From the NCBI GenBank assembly GCA_949825065.1, contig OX463839.1, positions 30,637,540 through 30,701,539 on the forward strand: a stretch of 64,000 nt of DNA. Reading direction: 5' to 3'. Shown one piece after another: positions 11,106 to 22,412 of this stretch (the first letter of the stretch is position 1; every line of letters begins with the position of its first letter). Origin of the DNA: Odontocerum albicorne (lineage: Eukaryota; Arthropoda; Insecta; Trichoptera; Odontoceridae). Below the pieces are notes generated by a model. That model was not told the DNA's origin. It saw nothing but the letters and a program-made list of their open reading frames with translations, and did no database searches. Both the position numbers and the translations under genes were made by a program.

Positions 11106-12220
11106 ATTAATCGTACGTAGGTAGATAAAAAAATAACTTCTTCATACGGAAGATCGATACAGGGGACCTATATTTAATGAATTCAATCAATGTCGCATCT
11201 TATGGTTTCTTCACTGTGCCACATGAGCTGCTCGAAAGACGACCTTCGGTGACGAAACCCAATGCCATCACAGTTGCATCCTTTATTTTTATTTATTTAT
11301 TAACATTTCATTGCTAAAACAATCTTGTCAGGCGGCAATCTCTTTCAATCAACCAGACAAGTAAATAAAGCAAGTTACATAGTCGCAAAAAAACATTCAA
11401 ATGACTACCCATCCGCACGAAATTCACGAATAAATACGTGAGCATACGACGCCATAAACCCCACAAAGACAAACAATCACCCGAACATTATTTCTTATAT
11501 AAAGTGAGATATCAATAAAAGGAAAAGGAAGAGATAGTGGAAAGAAAAGAAAAATCAGGAATAAAAAACGTTGGATTACTGACTAAAAATTAAGAGTTTC
11601 TTCAGTCGCTTTCAAAGCATGCAAGGACGGAGCGAGTGTACCATTGGTTTGTAACTGGTTCCAGCCTCATGTTTCTGGGCTGATAGGCTTTACATCTGGT
11701 GTTGTCGCATCACAGAATTCTAAAAGGACTTTAGTATTTTATTAATTTGGTTATTAATTCACTTTATGATGACACGATGGACGATACCAATATGCATTGC
11801 AGGATCTCAATGGAGAAGTTTGATCTGAGATAGGGCTGAATGAGGCCACAACGAGATGCGTATGTGCAATCTAGGTATGAAGAAGGGTGATAATTGAAAA
11901 AAAATCATTTCAAGAGACGTATTCGCGGCATAGTTCAGCAACAAAAAACATACATATAGATATATCGTGAGACGATATTTTTTCTTTGGGATAAGAGTTG
12001 TGCATCTCACGGGACTTCAACAGCTTTAAAATAAACATATTGCGCAAGTTAAACTGATTTTAAATTAAGGGGAATCTTAGAGTGATGACAAACGGTATAT
12101 TTCTCTTAATAATAATACATAAAAGCAGTCCGCCGATCGGTCAGATATAATATTGAAGACATTTGGAAATTTAAAAAATGTTTCAAGTCGAAATAAAATG
12201 TATCGCCAATTAAATATTCG
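11106..12220. other. Non-coding stretch, possible SINE scrap
   Basis: 11320-11378 resembles the reverse of the SINE body (GGCAATCTCTTTCAATCAACCAGA) with the rest missing. Nothing else is recognisable. Confidence 0.35.
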
Positions 12221-12224
12221 AGAT

Positions 12225-12800
12225 ATTTTTCGACCCAGAAACCGAAGTCAAGTGCAGAATTGAATCATCTCGTGCGGCTTTTAATAAAATGAGAAGCGTA
12301 TTCTGCGATGATAATCTAAACTTAAAACTTCGACAACGGTTAGTCAAATGCTACGATGCTACGTTTGGTCAGTGTTATTGCATGGAGTGCAATCATGGAC
12401 CCTCAAAGTTGGTAGTATGAACCAACTGGAAGCATTCGAAATGTGGATGCACCGGAGAATGCTACGGATACCCTGGATGGATATGGTCAGCAACACAAGG
12501 GTTCTTCAAAGGGCCAAAGTTGATAGAGAGTTGCTGACTAATATTAAAATCCGAAAGGTATCCTATTTGGGTCATGTATTTAGAGGGACAAAGTACAAAT
12601 TACTGCACCTGATCATCCAAGGCAAAATAGAGAGTCGAAGACGTGTTGGTAGAAGGCAAATCTCCTAGCTCCGCAATATACGTGATTGGACTGGTATAAG
12701 GATCGTTGGGGATCTTTTTCGGGCTGCCGGGGATAAAGATGTCTACTCTCAGGTGATATTCAACGTTGGGGGGACCTGATATGATACTGGGAAGAAGAAA
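12225..12800 (+). pseudogene. LINE reverse transcriptase C-terminal fragment
   Basis: The longest open stretch (12348-12668) includes QLEAFEMWMHRRMLRIPW, then VSYLGHVFRG, then a basic RRRVGRRQ run. An out-of-frame LRNIRDWTG block follows near 12670-12700. Upstream, RLVKCY and VLLHGVQSWTLK match the LYG.E.WTL motif. The order is that of the region after the polymerase domain in many arthropod LINEs. A small duplication of CTACGATG near 12350 breaks the frame. It ends in an AAGAAGAAAAAGAAG-type tail near 12790, the likely 3' terminus. Confidence 0.7.
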
Positions 12801-13610
12801 AAGAAGATATTTTTCAAATGTAGACAATCTTAGATCATCACCAAAAACTTGAACCATATTTACTTTAGTTATTATACTCATAGTTTGTTTCAGATCACGT
12901 CGAAAGCTAACTGTAATCAATCATAAGCGTAGAAACGAAATATTTTTTTCATTGTGTTTTTGAGAAGGCCTGGTTGTTTATATTAGCGATATACACGTAT
13001 ACAACGCTTTCTGTAAACTAATGAAATCGAATGATTGTCTAAAAATGGTATTGTTACCCATAATGATTGACATCCAATAAAAGTGTGTGACCTCCATCGT
13101 CTGGCGTTATAATATAAAAGCATCATCCCAAAAGCTCGTTATCGCCCAAATACAACTCATTTGTTCTCCCTGATTAAACTGGCGCTGGTGGAGGGAAACA
13201 ATTTGTTGCGCATCGAAGGTCACTATTGACGTCAGAACCAAAACAAATTAAGGGTTGAATACACTTCCAGAATGCTTTGTATCCTTGAAATAACTACTTT
13301 GGTATCGTCCTGGATAGCGATAGAATATTCGACTTTCTTTTTGTATGTTTACTTCCTCGATTGGGGGGTGAGGCATTATTATTTTCTTAATTTTTGACAA
13401 AATACAGGAAAAACGTGACCTTTTTCAAGTAGAATACCCGTTATCTACATCTGTCTATAGGAAAATAAGACAAATGGACAGTAGATTATGTTCTAATGCA
13501 TCATTTATTTTATTCGAATGGTATCACATGTCTTCGAGTCCATTTACTCAATGAATTTACTAATATTCGTTGCGTTTTTCTTTGGTGTTCGATAAGATAT
13601 AGGCAATCCC
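12801..13610. other. AT-rich non-coding stretch
   Basis: Nothing recognisable. Confidence 0.4.
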
Positions 13611-13611
13611 C

Positions 13612-14325
13612 AAGTTTAGTTCACGCTGTTTTCTTGTCGGAGTAGGCAAAAAGGACAAAGCGCCAGATTTTCTTATCTCGACACACATCCTTAGTCTCTT
13701 CTACATCCTTCTCATACTCGTATTTCTCTGACTTTTACGTTTCCTTTTTGCAAAATATCATTCACTTGATCCAACCATACTTTTCTTAGTCTTTCTCTCC
13801 CACGCCTTCCACTTACGTTTGCACTATATATGTATCTGGTTTTTTTTAAATTTTTTTCCATTCGTTCCTTCATTCTACATGGCCAAACTATCTCAGCGTG
13901 CTCTTCTTCATCTTGCTCAAAACAGCCTTAAGTTCACATTCATCCCTAATTACTTCATTCCGTATTCTGACACCTCATTTACTTTTCTAAGTGCATACAT
14001 TTTGACAGAATTTATTTGTCTCTTTTCAGTATTTTTCCACGTCCACAATTCATTTCCATACATCACAGTTGGTTCTAAAATACTGTGAACTATCAGTTTG
14101 ATAGATGTTGATATTGTCCGGTTTGAGTATATACACATATGTTTTAGTTTGACTTTGTTAGCCTTATTGACTTTGTGTCCCATCACTTTACGCCGTTCAA
14201 CATCCCGCTTAACTTTTCCATCATCTGAGAAAATCCTAGTCAAATAGCAGAATACCTCAAGTTGCTCCAACATTGACAAAATAACTAAAAACTTATTGAA
14301 TTTATATTTCTGTTGAAACATTGTA
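13612..14325 (-). pseudogene. LINE reverse transcriptase C-terminal fragment
   Basis: The minus strand reads YLTRIFSDDGKVKRDVERR, then LEPTVMYGNELWTW, then INSVKMYALRKV. These match the (F)KYLG..(F)..DG, P(T/V)L.YG.E.W and A.(E)M..LR blocks of a LINE family common in insects. Further 3', GRGRERLRKVWLDQ (13760-13800) and a broken end (13620-13710) follow. Stops and frameshifts make it dead. Its 3' portion is homologous to 43383-43520 and 43685-43865. Confidence 0.7.
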
Positions 14326-14429
14326 TGAAAATTAAAGTATATATTAAAAAAATTCTAACCCGTATCTATAGTCTGTAAACTATACAGTGTACCATATGAG
14401 CTTGATAGATGTACAAAAAGCAAAAATAA

Positions 14430-14930
14430 TATGATATCCGGAAAGTGGTTTCATATTTCTCGGAAATTTGTCTTGTACAAAGTTTTTGTAGTTGAATGTA
14501 TCCCAAGCTCGCTAAATATATATTATTATGCAAGGTCATCGTTTAGCGCATTTTTTTGGTTAAAAATGCTAGAGCAGTTTTTTGGCATCATTTTGAAGAT
14601 AGAACAGAATAAGTTGTTTTTTCGGTGCTCCATGATTTTTTACTACCGTAAAAGAAAGAAATGTGACTCTAACAAAAAAGAAATATATTAACAGTGTTTG
14701 GCGACGAAGCAGTAAGATATTGTTTTGCGTCAAATGTGATTTAATTTTTTTTTTAATATTGACACGACACTCAAAGGCGGTGTCCGCTTTGGAAGGTCGA
14801 TTACCAGTGATGGCGACCATATCAAATTTTTGCTCGAGAATAACCAGCGTCTAACGTCATGGGAGATTATTGAGGTAGTGTAAATATCGAAAACCACCGT
14901 ACACAAGCCACCGTACATTTGGTGTAATTT
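14430..14930 (+). pseudogene. Decayed mariner N-terminal relic
   Basis: The DNA aligns with 2260-2720. Broken frames read TVFGDEAVR near 14695, GGVRFGRSITSDGDHIKFL near 14780-14830 and EII...ISKTTVHK near 14865-14905. These correspond to the helix-turn-helix region and linker of mariner transposase. The catalytic domain is missing. Terminal inverted repeats are not recognisable. Confidence 0.6.
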
Positions 14931-15860
14931 TGTGTTTAAATTTGACTTAAAATACGAAATTTCCGCGCAACCAAGTCGTGTTAACCGCTAATTCAAGTCA
15001 ATTTTTACTCAATTAAATTTTTGGTACTGTTGATAATTGATATACACAGTGTGTAAAGCTTACTTATAGATTATTAATTTAAGAATATGTAGTGTTAAGA
15101 AGAATTAATCACGGGACATGTTATTATCTAAGTGAAGTATGAAAATGTTTGTTCATATTACGTATTTTGTGGTTTCTTTATACGTAATAACAACGCAAAA
15201 ATAAGAATTCAAGATTATTTATTACGTGTTAAGACAAAGTAATCTGCTTCTAGGAATGGATGAAGTTGATTGTAATTTTGTTTTAGTCTCTCCCTGTATC
15301 AAAGTCACGTTACATACATATATTTTTTATTTGAAGTTATAAAAATCACTTCTTTACCTTTGTAATTTTGTTGTAGAAGCTTCAAATTTTATTTAACAAG
15401 CTTTATATTTTATGGAATCATTAGTATACTTGAACACTACACGTCAAAAGTATTTATCACCTTGTTAGATAATTGTTTTTAACAAGTTATATAGGTTTAT
15501 TTTCTACCGTTACGCTTTATGTTTGACAGATTTTCTCTATTTTTTATTCCATGTTATCACTTAAACTAAATGTTTGATATTTTTCTTTGAAAATAACATA
15601 TTTCAATATATCATAAACAAAATTTCTTCTTTGTACGTCGTATGAATATAACAGTATAATATTTGTTCGGCAACCTTTATATTGAACGTAAGGGTGGGTA
15701 AAATTCAATATCAAAGGAAATCAAATGACAGCTTGATTATATTAATTGAAGTCGAAATATTTTATGAATATATTTACACCGTTAACATATTTCATTCGAG
15801 TGAAAATCATTTCCTTTTTACCTTGTGATGGTTTCTACTTTATTGAAACATTATTGAAAT
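14931..15860. other. Very AT-rich non-coding stretch
   Basis: Nothing recognisable. Confidence 0.4.
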
Positions 15861-15990
15861 TTATCATGTGCTAATTTTAACCTTGATGTATGGAAGCGAA
15901 GCCTGGACGTTGAAAGAGAGTGACAAGAACCGAATAAATGCGTGTCTTGCGTAGAATATATGGCATGACGATGTATGGTATGATTTGTTA
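15861..15990 (+). pseudogene. Short LINE fragment
   Basis: The plus strand reads LILTLMYGSEAWTLKESDKN, the L.YGSE.WTL motif found after the polymerase domain of LINEs, then degenerates. A weaker relative of this stretch lies at 20326-20405. Confidence 0.55.
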
Positions 15991-16119
15991 AGGAATATAA
16001 TAAATGATAATTGTTTATTAGTGAAATATGTTGTAAAAATAGAATTAAGAAAGGAATTTTGCGATGATTTAGCCACATTGAGATACGAGTTGCGAACGAT
16101 TTACGAAACGAACATAAAT

Positions 16120-16319
16120 NNNNNNNNNNNNNNNNNNNNNNNNNNNNNNNNNNNNNNNNNNNNNNNNNNNNNNNNNNNNNNNNNNNNNNNNNNNNNNNNN
16201 NNNNNNNNNNNNNNNNNNNNNNNNNNNNNNNNNNNNNNNNNNNNNNNNNNNNNNNNNNNNNNNNNNNNNNNNNNNNNNNNNNNNNNNNNNNNNNNNNNNN
16301 NNNNNNNNNNNNNNNNNNN
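16120..16319. other. Assembly gap (200 N)
   Basis: Exactly 200 unknown bases, probably a placeholder of arbitrary length. ORFs that cross it are artefacts. Confidence 1.
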
Positions 16320-16369
16320 TGGATGTATGTGTCACCATTCTTTTCTCTGTTGTTATCTATTATATATAG

Positions 16370-16500
16370 TATTTTCATCCTCTGATGACGAATATTCTTC
16401 TACAATTCTCATTCTTTTTCGATTTTTGTTGAAATCATTACTTGTTACTAATTCGTCTTCACTCTCTGAATTAAACGGTATTGTTGTTTTATTCTTCCCC
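16370..16500 (-). other. Acidic serine/glutamate-rich coding-like stretch
   Basis: On the minus strand one frame reads FNSESEDELVTS, then a basic KNRKRMR, then EEYSSSEDE. It is open for over 40 codons and stops just left of 16370. Such acidic/serine tracts with a basic patch occur in N-termini of piggyBac-type transposases and of many nuclear proteins. No initiator or clear splice acceptor is visible. Function is unknown. Confidence 0.25.
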
Positions 16501-17012
16501 GTGGGTTAATATTTTCTATAATTTTATATTTTAAGTTTACATTTAATTGTAAGTGCTTTATATTTTAAGTTTAAATTCAATTGTAAAATTGATTAGACAT
16601 AGGTACTGATTATTCAACTAAAGCAACTGTCAAAAAAGTTAGGTTAACTTTTTAAATATGAATCAATACTAATTATTTAAAATTACCTTCATCACTGCCC
16701 TCAAACATTTGAAAATCCGCACTTTTGGACATTATCAATAATGGATTGGACTTAGGTCACTTTCAAAATAATGTTTTTAATTTTGAAATAACTGCTAAAA
16801 CTTATGTGTCAAAAATTATCGTGTACTCTGAATAAACTTAACCGCAAAACGTTTGTTTATGACAACCAACTTCAAATTTACACGTTACTATTGCCAACAA
16901 AAAAAAAAAACAAATGAACTTAGGCCACTTTCAAAATAAACGGCTCATATAACTTCTCAGTCTGGTGAATTTCTTTCAGGCTGAAGCGAATTGTCATTCA
17001 GATGTACGTGAT

Positions 17013-17198
17013 TTAGGAGCTAACTAAATCTATTGACAGGCATAAGGGATCTGACGAATCAGAATCGTCTTCAATATTTTCTATTAAATCCTCTAAATGC
17101 TCACCATCTTCATCAACTTCCATTTCTTGGTTGTCATTCGGATCCAATTCATCAATTACCGATTCTTGATCAGTTGGAAGATATTCTTTATTCAGCAT
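17013..17198 (-). CDS. Acidic 61-residue ORF, possible first coding exon
   Basis: The product is strongly acidic, with ESVIDELDPND, EMEVDEDGEHLEDL and EDDSDSSD runs. Upstream on the minus strand a consensus donor (GTAAGT, intron starting at 17302) and an acceptor ending in AG at 17203 would remove about 100 bases and leave the ATG four bases into the next exon. This would make a spliced 5' UTR. The composition suits the N-terminus of a nuclear protein or a piggyBac-like transposase, but no catalytic domain is visible and the gap at 16120-16319 hides what lies downstream. Both the gene and the intron are inferences. Confidence 0.25.
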   Translation of the reverse strand: MLNKEYLPTDQESVIDELDPNDNQEMEVDEDGEHLEDLIENIEDDSDSSDPLCLSIDLVSS

Positions 17199-17302
17199 AA
17201 AACTAAATTAAAGGTTAACTCTTCCAACGTCACCACCAAATAATGCCGAAATACATCCAACTAAAATTATTGTTTAACCTAAATATAATCTCAACAACTT
17301 AC

Positions 17303-18700
17303 CACAATCACTGAAGTCAATTTTATCACAAACACAACTATTTTTTATTAAATTTAACACAAATATATAAAGTTTTCTTTTAACCGCTACACAAAGGACG
17401 CTCTCGAAATACAAAATGGCCGACATAAACTTTGTGTATTTTTTACATCAGCTAATTGGCGCTCATGTCGCGACTTTTCAATAAACATATTTGAAAATTT
17501 AAAATGTATTATTTATAAAATGTATTATTTATTATTAAACATTAAATATTTTATTTATATAAATTTAATTATTTAATATTAACTCCGAAACGTCGAAAAT
17601 GCAATGTGACATAACTGTCAAGTTTAGTTTGAGCTTGTCGATGCAGGAGGCGCAAACGTTATTTTTTCTGATTTCTAAACTTTTTTATATACACCGATAT
17701 ACAAATAAAAATATATAAATATTTCTGTATACGAATGCCAACTTTTGTCAAAAATTTCAAAGCGATCGGTAGAGAACTTTCGGAGATTAGAAATTTCGTA
17801 TATACGAACATTAACATTTTTATTTATATAGATATCCTTTTATGATTTTAAATTAATTTTTTAGATAAATTATTGTGTTGTTAAAGATTTTATTGATATC
17901 ATTATAAGAAAAGTTATTTTCTTGGCATTTTTTCGATTATAGCCTGTTTTAGTATGATATTTAACAATCTTGAACATATTTTTCGATTATAGCCTGTTTC
18001 AGTATGATATTTAACAAGCTTGAACATATTTTTACATACCCCGCCAGATTACATTGTCAATAGAAGGGTGACATACTCGTAATAATATAATTTGTGACGT
18101 GGTTGCGAATCTTATGACCATAGTTTGAAGTTCCAGATGAAATAACTATTCTTGCTTTTTCTTTTTTATTTGGAAAAATATTCGCCAGCTTATAATGTCA
18201 ATTTAGTGTTGTGACCTCAGATAGTCGATCCAAATGGCTATTGACCACCAGGAAGGTGACACGGTTCAGTCAACGCCGTCACGCAAAGCTGCTTTAACAT
18301 ATTGAGCGCTCCACTCGTGCGGAACTTCGCTGGCCATTTGGATGAGACAATCCGATCGGAAGATTATGACTGTAACAAGTCAATTTTATGCGGAATCGAT
18401 TGGATTAAAAACTGCGTTCATTTGTTGGATAACGTGAAAAAACAAGATTTTCGAAATGTTCAATGGTGACATTACGTGATGTTTTATTACATAAATTCGT
18501 AACTTTTCTGAAGCTTTCAGCTGTATTATCGGTTATTATTGTTGGGCTTGGTGACAGTGCTATGCCTACTACATTTTTTTTCATTTCAGTAGTGCCGTTA
18601 TGTTGGTAACATTTTATGAAAGTTTTTTTAGTATATCAAGATTAAAAAAGGTACAACATAAACTTAATGCTAATGACCACACACTTTTCATTTGTATTAC
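17303..18700. other. AT-rich stretch with a 50-bp duplication
   Basis: 17931-18033 holds two copies, 50 bp apart, of a unit starting TTTCGATTATAGCCTGTTT. A TACTCGTA octamer lies at 18074. Otherwise I see nothing I can name. Confidence 0.45.
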
Positions 18701-18710
18701 GATTTAATTG

Positions 18711-18890
18711 CATACAGTACGAACTGGCGAGTTTATTGCTATGTGGAAATCTCTTAAATCAACCAGAGATATATTAATGAGGCCTGAAGTGAAAACTCGA
18801 TTGATATCCTGATTTTATAAAAATAGGTCCAAACACGCAACCTTCAAGTTAGAAGATATGTGAACTTACCAACTAGGCCACGGAGGGTAT
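18711..18890 (-). repeat. tRNA-derived SINE copy
   Basis: Read on the minus strand: head CTCCGTGGCCTAGTTGGTAA, degenerate B-box area, TTTTCACTTC, GTTGATTTAAGAGATT, then AACTCGCCAGTTCGTACTG at the 3' end. The copy is nearly complete. Confidence 0.75.
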
Positions 18891-19171
18891 CAATTTTGCA
18901 ATTACGATTAACATACTATATGTGCATCTTACCAAATATGCCCAATAAGCCAATGTTTTCTGAAAGGGAATTTTGTGAAGCTGAACTTTTTAAATATAAT
19001 TGAATGTCTGTCGAGTTTTAACACGAAGGACAATTCGGGGCTTTCGCAAAAAATCGATGAAGAATTCAAGACGCCCTTGGTTTGGTTTGATCGTTCCGTA
19101 ACGCGACCGAAGACTAAAGCTATCATGATTATCTTTTACAAAAATGTACCTCGTTTTTTAAATATTATATA

Positions 19172-20071
19172 TAGGGTTGATGCAAAAGTTATGACCTTTT
19201 TTTTATGATCCCAGTAAAAAAATTCCCAGGTAAGAAATACTGAATAGTATCTTCTTTTAAATGATTCCATTGTATAAAGGATGCTTTCCCTCTACTTTCT
19301 ATTCAGTTTTGGCCTGGCCAGAGTACAGCGAAGAGCCCTTGTATTTTTTCAAAATGTCGGTCGATAAAGTGCATTTACGTCATTGTTTACTTTATGAATT
19401 CCGTGAAGACAATACCGCGAGTGTGGCAACCAAAAACATTTGCGAAGTGTATGGAGCAGATGTCATCAAAGTTCGACAGGTACGAAGATGGTTTACAAAA
19501 TTCCGATCTGGGGATTTTTCACTAATTGATAAACCACGTATTTTGAACTCTTTGAACGCGTTGTGTATTTTGAACTCTTGGAACGCAATCAGACAATTAC
19601 AGCAGAACGATATTGCCAGCAATTATCCAAATTGAACATCGCCCTTCAAAAGGATAGACCAGAATTGGTAAACAGAAAAGGGGTAGTGTTTCATCACGAC
19701 AACGCGCGACCACATGTGGCTATGATGACCCAACACAAGCTAAATGAGTTGAATTGGGATGTTATCAAGCATCCACCGTATTCTCCAGATCTTGCTCCTT
19801 CCGATTTTCATTTATTCCGATCACTGCAAATTTTTTTAAATGATAAAAAGTTTGATACAATAGAGCAGGTAAAAACATCCCTTACTACATTTTTCGCATC
19901 AAAATCCACGGAATTTTACACTAATGGTATTAATAAGTTGATAGAAAGATGGGAGAAGGTTATAAGAACTGATGGAAATTATATAATTGATTAAATAAAT
20001 AATACAAATCTAAAAAAAAAATGTTTAATTGTATATGTAAAAAACGGTCATAACTTTTGCATCAACCAATA
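19172..20071 (+). mobile_element. Internally deleted mariner element
   Basis: Inverted ends are visible: GGTTGATGCAAAAGTTATGA begins near 19175 and its complement ends near 20067, each next to TA. About 0.9 kb is present, against roughly 1.3 kb for a complete mariner. The TIR type resembles irritans-group mariners. The broken transposase gene fills most of it, so it could move only with transposase supplied in trans. Confidence 0.85.
19354..19994 (+). pseudogene. Mariner transposase, internal deletion and frameshift
   Basis: The N-terminal part, starting MSVDKVHLRHCLLYEF, carries the first helix-turn-helix (VRRWFTKFRSGDFSL) and then breaks. The C-terminal part resumes in another frame as YFELLERNQTITAERYCQQL. 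It contains HHDNARPH and YSPDLAPSDFHLF, which hold the second and third catalytic Asp with 34 residues between them. The WVPHEL linker and the segment with the first catalytic Asp (TCDEKW in relatives) are gone. At the junction a block of about two dozen bases, GTATTTTGAACTCTTGGAAC-like, is present twice (about 19540-19560 and 19564-19587). It cannot make an active transposase. Confidence 0.85.
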
Positions 20072-20325
20072 TAATGAACTGTAAAGTTATAACTACTAAG
20101 CATATTATATGAAATATTGATACTTATATTTTTCTTTAAAAAACATGTGTTTGCTTATCAATCCATGTAAAGAATTAAAAAAATTTTATGGCGTTTACAT
20201 GAAGATCAAAATAGAAGATATCTATTTTTCTCAAATTATGGTAATGTGGTTTATTTCATTCGCATATATTATATTATTTATATAACATTTCAAGAAAATT
20301 TCTAATTGAATCGTTGTCTCAAACA

Positions 20326-20405
20326 CTAGGTTATGCAAGCGAAACTTGGACGTGACAAAAAAATATGAACGTTATTATAAATACATGGAAAAATAATGTA
20401 TGATA
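20326..20405 (+). pseudogene. Short LINE scrap
   Basis: TATGCAAGCGAAACTTGGAC reads YASETW in one frame, resembling the YGSE.W motif, and the following bases echo 15900-15975. It is short and degenerate. Confidence 0.3.
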
Positions 20406-20411
20406 GAATAA

Positions 20412-20520
20412 GAAATTCAGTCTGGTTTTCACTAAGGGCCTTTTTATAACATATTTCTGGTTGGTTGGAAGAGATTGCTACGTGGCAATAAACTCTCCAG
20501 GTTAAAAAAAAAAAAAAAAG
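20412..20520 (+). repeat. 5'-truncated SINE copy with A tail
   Basis: Starts at TTCAGTCTGGTTTTCACTAA, continues TTGGTTGGAAGAGATTGCTA and CGTGGCAATAAACTCTCCAG, and ends in GGTT followed by a run of A. The tRNA-like head is missing. Confidence 0.8.
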
Positions 20521-20589
20521 AACGAATGATGAAAGACGTACAAAAATAATCTCAATTTAAAATTTATTTATTTCAATTTTTTTAAATTA

Positions 20590-20645
20590 AATACATAAAC
20601 CACTGCCCTGCCTAGCTAGGCGTACGCCTGTCCTAAGGCAGGTAG
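20590..20645. repeat. Small palindromic cluster
   Basis: CCTGCCTAGCTAGGCGTACG followed by CCTGTCCTAAGGCAGG can form a short stem (CCTGCCT with AGGCAGG) around the self-complementary GGCGTACGCC. Function unknown. Confidence 0.5.
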
Positions 20646-20929
20646 GTTCTTCACAAAACAAATAAAATAAACAAACATATTATAATGTAAAGCAGTCATT
20701 AGAATGAAAATCACACTTAAATATGGTAGAAGACAATTTTTCTTTCAATTACATAAAAAGAGCATTGCAATTAGAAATATTCAATTTAAAAAGGTTCATT
20801 TGCTGACACAAAAAAGTACTCATCAATACACAAAAATCAAGGAAAATACCACTAGTTGCATATCAAATACTTCTGCATCGCATAATTTTGATCCCATTTG
20901 AGTTTTTATCTTGTGTTGACGATATCACC

Positions 20930-21480
20930 TACTAAATTTTCAATCGGCCATTTTTCAATTTGAGTTGTATATTTTTCGCATATTTTGATATCTCTTATGG
21001 CTTTTGATTTTTTTTCTTTTCCCGTCCAAAAAATCTTTTGCATATATGATAGTTTCTCAATCTTAAATTTCTTCCTCTTGTTTCATAAATGATTGTTTCA
21101 ATGTTACAATATTTTCTTAATGCATACAGAATATTTTTGGCGTATATTTGTTGACAAGACATTTATGCAACCTGGCGGAAAACCAAATCACTGTTCGTTC
21201 TTTATTTTATCTACGTTTAGACATAACATATTGGAATCCAGACTTTTTCACTCTCATTAAGGCATTTTTTGATGTTGTGAATGTTTCTCTCCAGGTTTCT
21301 CGATTTGTCAATATAACTGTACCATCTGCGAAACTGAGAATTTCACATCATATTTTGAGGCTTCACATAACTTATTTATGTACATCAGGAATAAAAGCGT
21401 TCCCAATATTATGCCATGTGGAGTTCACAAGCAATTACTTTTAGTTCACATATAATATGGTTTACTTGCACCGATTGTGT
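20930..21480 (-). pseudogene. Decayed LINE reverse transcriptase
   Basis: On the minus strand a VPHGIILGTLLFLMYIN block (about 21370-21430) matches the VPQGS.LGPLLF..YIND motif. It is followed by a frame-shifted SFADGTVIL block, matching F.DDT, near 21310-21340. Then comes NRETWRETF, a typical continuation. Stops and frameshifts are abundant. Of the two catalytic Asp of the polymerase active site, one reads as Gly. Confidence 0.6.
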
Positions 21481-22255
21481 TCTGTTGGAAATATAACTCT
21501 TAAGTCCATTCAAATAACTTTTTTCGTAATGTTCATTCGACTTAGTTTTTTTTTAAGTTTATGATTTGTAATAATAACAAATTAATTGTAGGATGTACGA
21601 GGAGTTTCGGGAAACCTCAGAAAATGTGCCTTTAACGTGTTCCCCGCGGGGAGCACAAACGCCTGTGATCTGACGACAATCCAAGTTTCAAATCACAAAT
21701 ACTTAAAAAAAAATGACACAAAACCGGAATAAAAATTGAACTAAAATTAAAAATAATCTTTATTCTAGCGACATCTCTGAAAACCTTGTCAAATAATATA
21801 TTAGTTTATGAGATATTGTTGAATAAACAGAGCGCCGAATTTTTTTGGTTTCTCAATATTTCCAGCATTAACGACCTGTCGCGCGGATCGAGTCCTGCGA
21901 TGAGTCTCTCTTACGTAAATAAACATTACTAAGTCTCTCTTAAGTAAATAAACATTACTAGTGCTATATGCATTTGATTGGGTGAGTGTCATGAAGCATT
22001 GATTTGATCGTAGCATGCCTTTGTTTATTTTACGTAATGTTAAGTTTATCTCCTTTATTTAATGAGTCTCCTTAAGAGTAATGACTATTATTTATTATCA
22101 GAAAATTACTTAAGTGTCATGTTTACTTGGTGTTGTAATCAAATATCAGTGGTTCTAAACAAATATGTGTTTAAACTTAGAAATTAAAAAACGCTGAATT
22201 TGTGCCGCGCACAGGATTCGTGGAATTTGATTTTTTAACGCGGTGAACAGGTTAA
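21481..22255. other. Non-coding stretch with a 29-bp duplication
   Basis: 21903-21960 has two adjacent copies of AGTCTCTCTTA(C/A)GTAAATA with a 29-bp offset. Nothing else is recognisable. Confidence 0.4.
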
Positions 22256-22257
22256 TA

Positions 22258-22412
22258 AAAGGAAAAGATGCATGACGAGGTGTACGGATGTGCCAGAAGT
22301 CTACTAGAATAGATTGAAGTTAAAATCTGTTCTCTCGGCCTACTCAAATCCGTATTGGTTATGGTTCCTTCATTGCGTGATGGTGATGATAATGATTATC
22401 AAAATAGTATAT
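22258..22412 (+). repeat. LINE 3'-end fragment (copy c)
   Basis: Inverted relative to the copies at 6690-6905 and 8105-8330. It has GCATGACGAGGTGTACGG, GCCTACTCAA and a GTGATGGTGATGATAATGAT tail, so the element's 3' end points right. Confidence 0.55.

Noticed and set aside
15851..16509. ORFs of about 175 codons crossing 16120-16319
   Set aside because: They owe their length to 200 N read as open codons.
18180..18480. Plus-strand frame with TIRSEDYDCNK resembling LINE linker sequence
   Set aside because: No adjacent endonuclease or polymerase motif could be found, so the likeness may be accidental.
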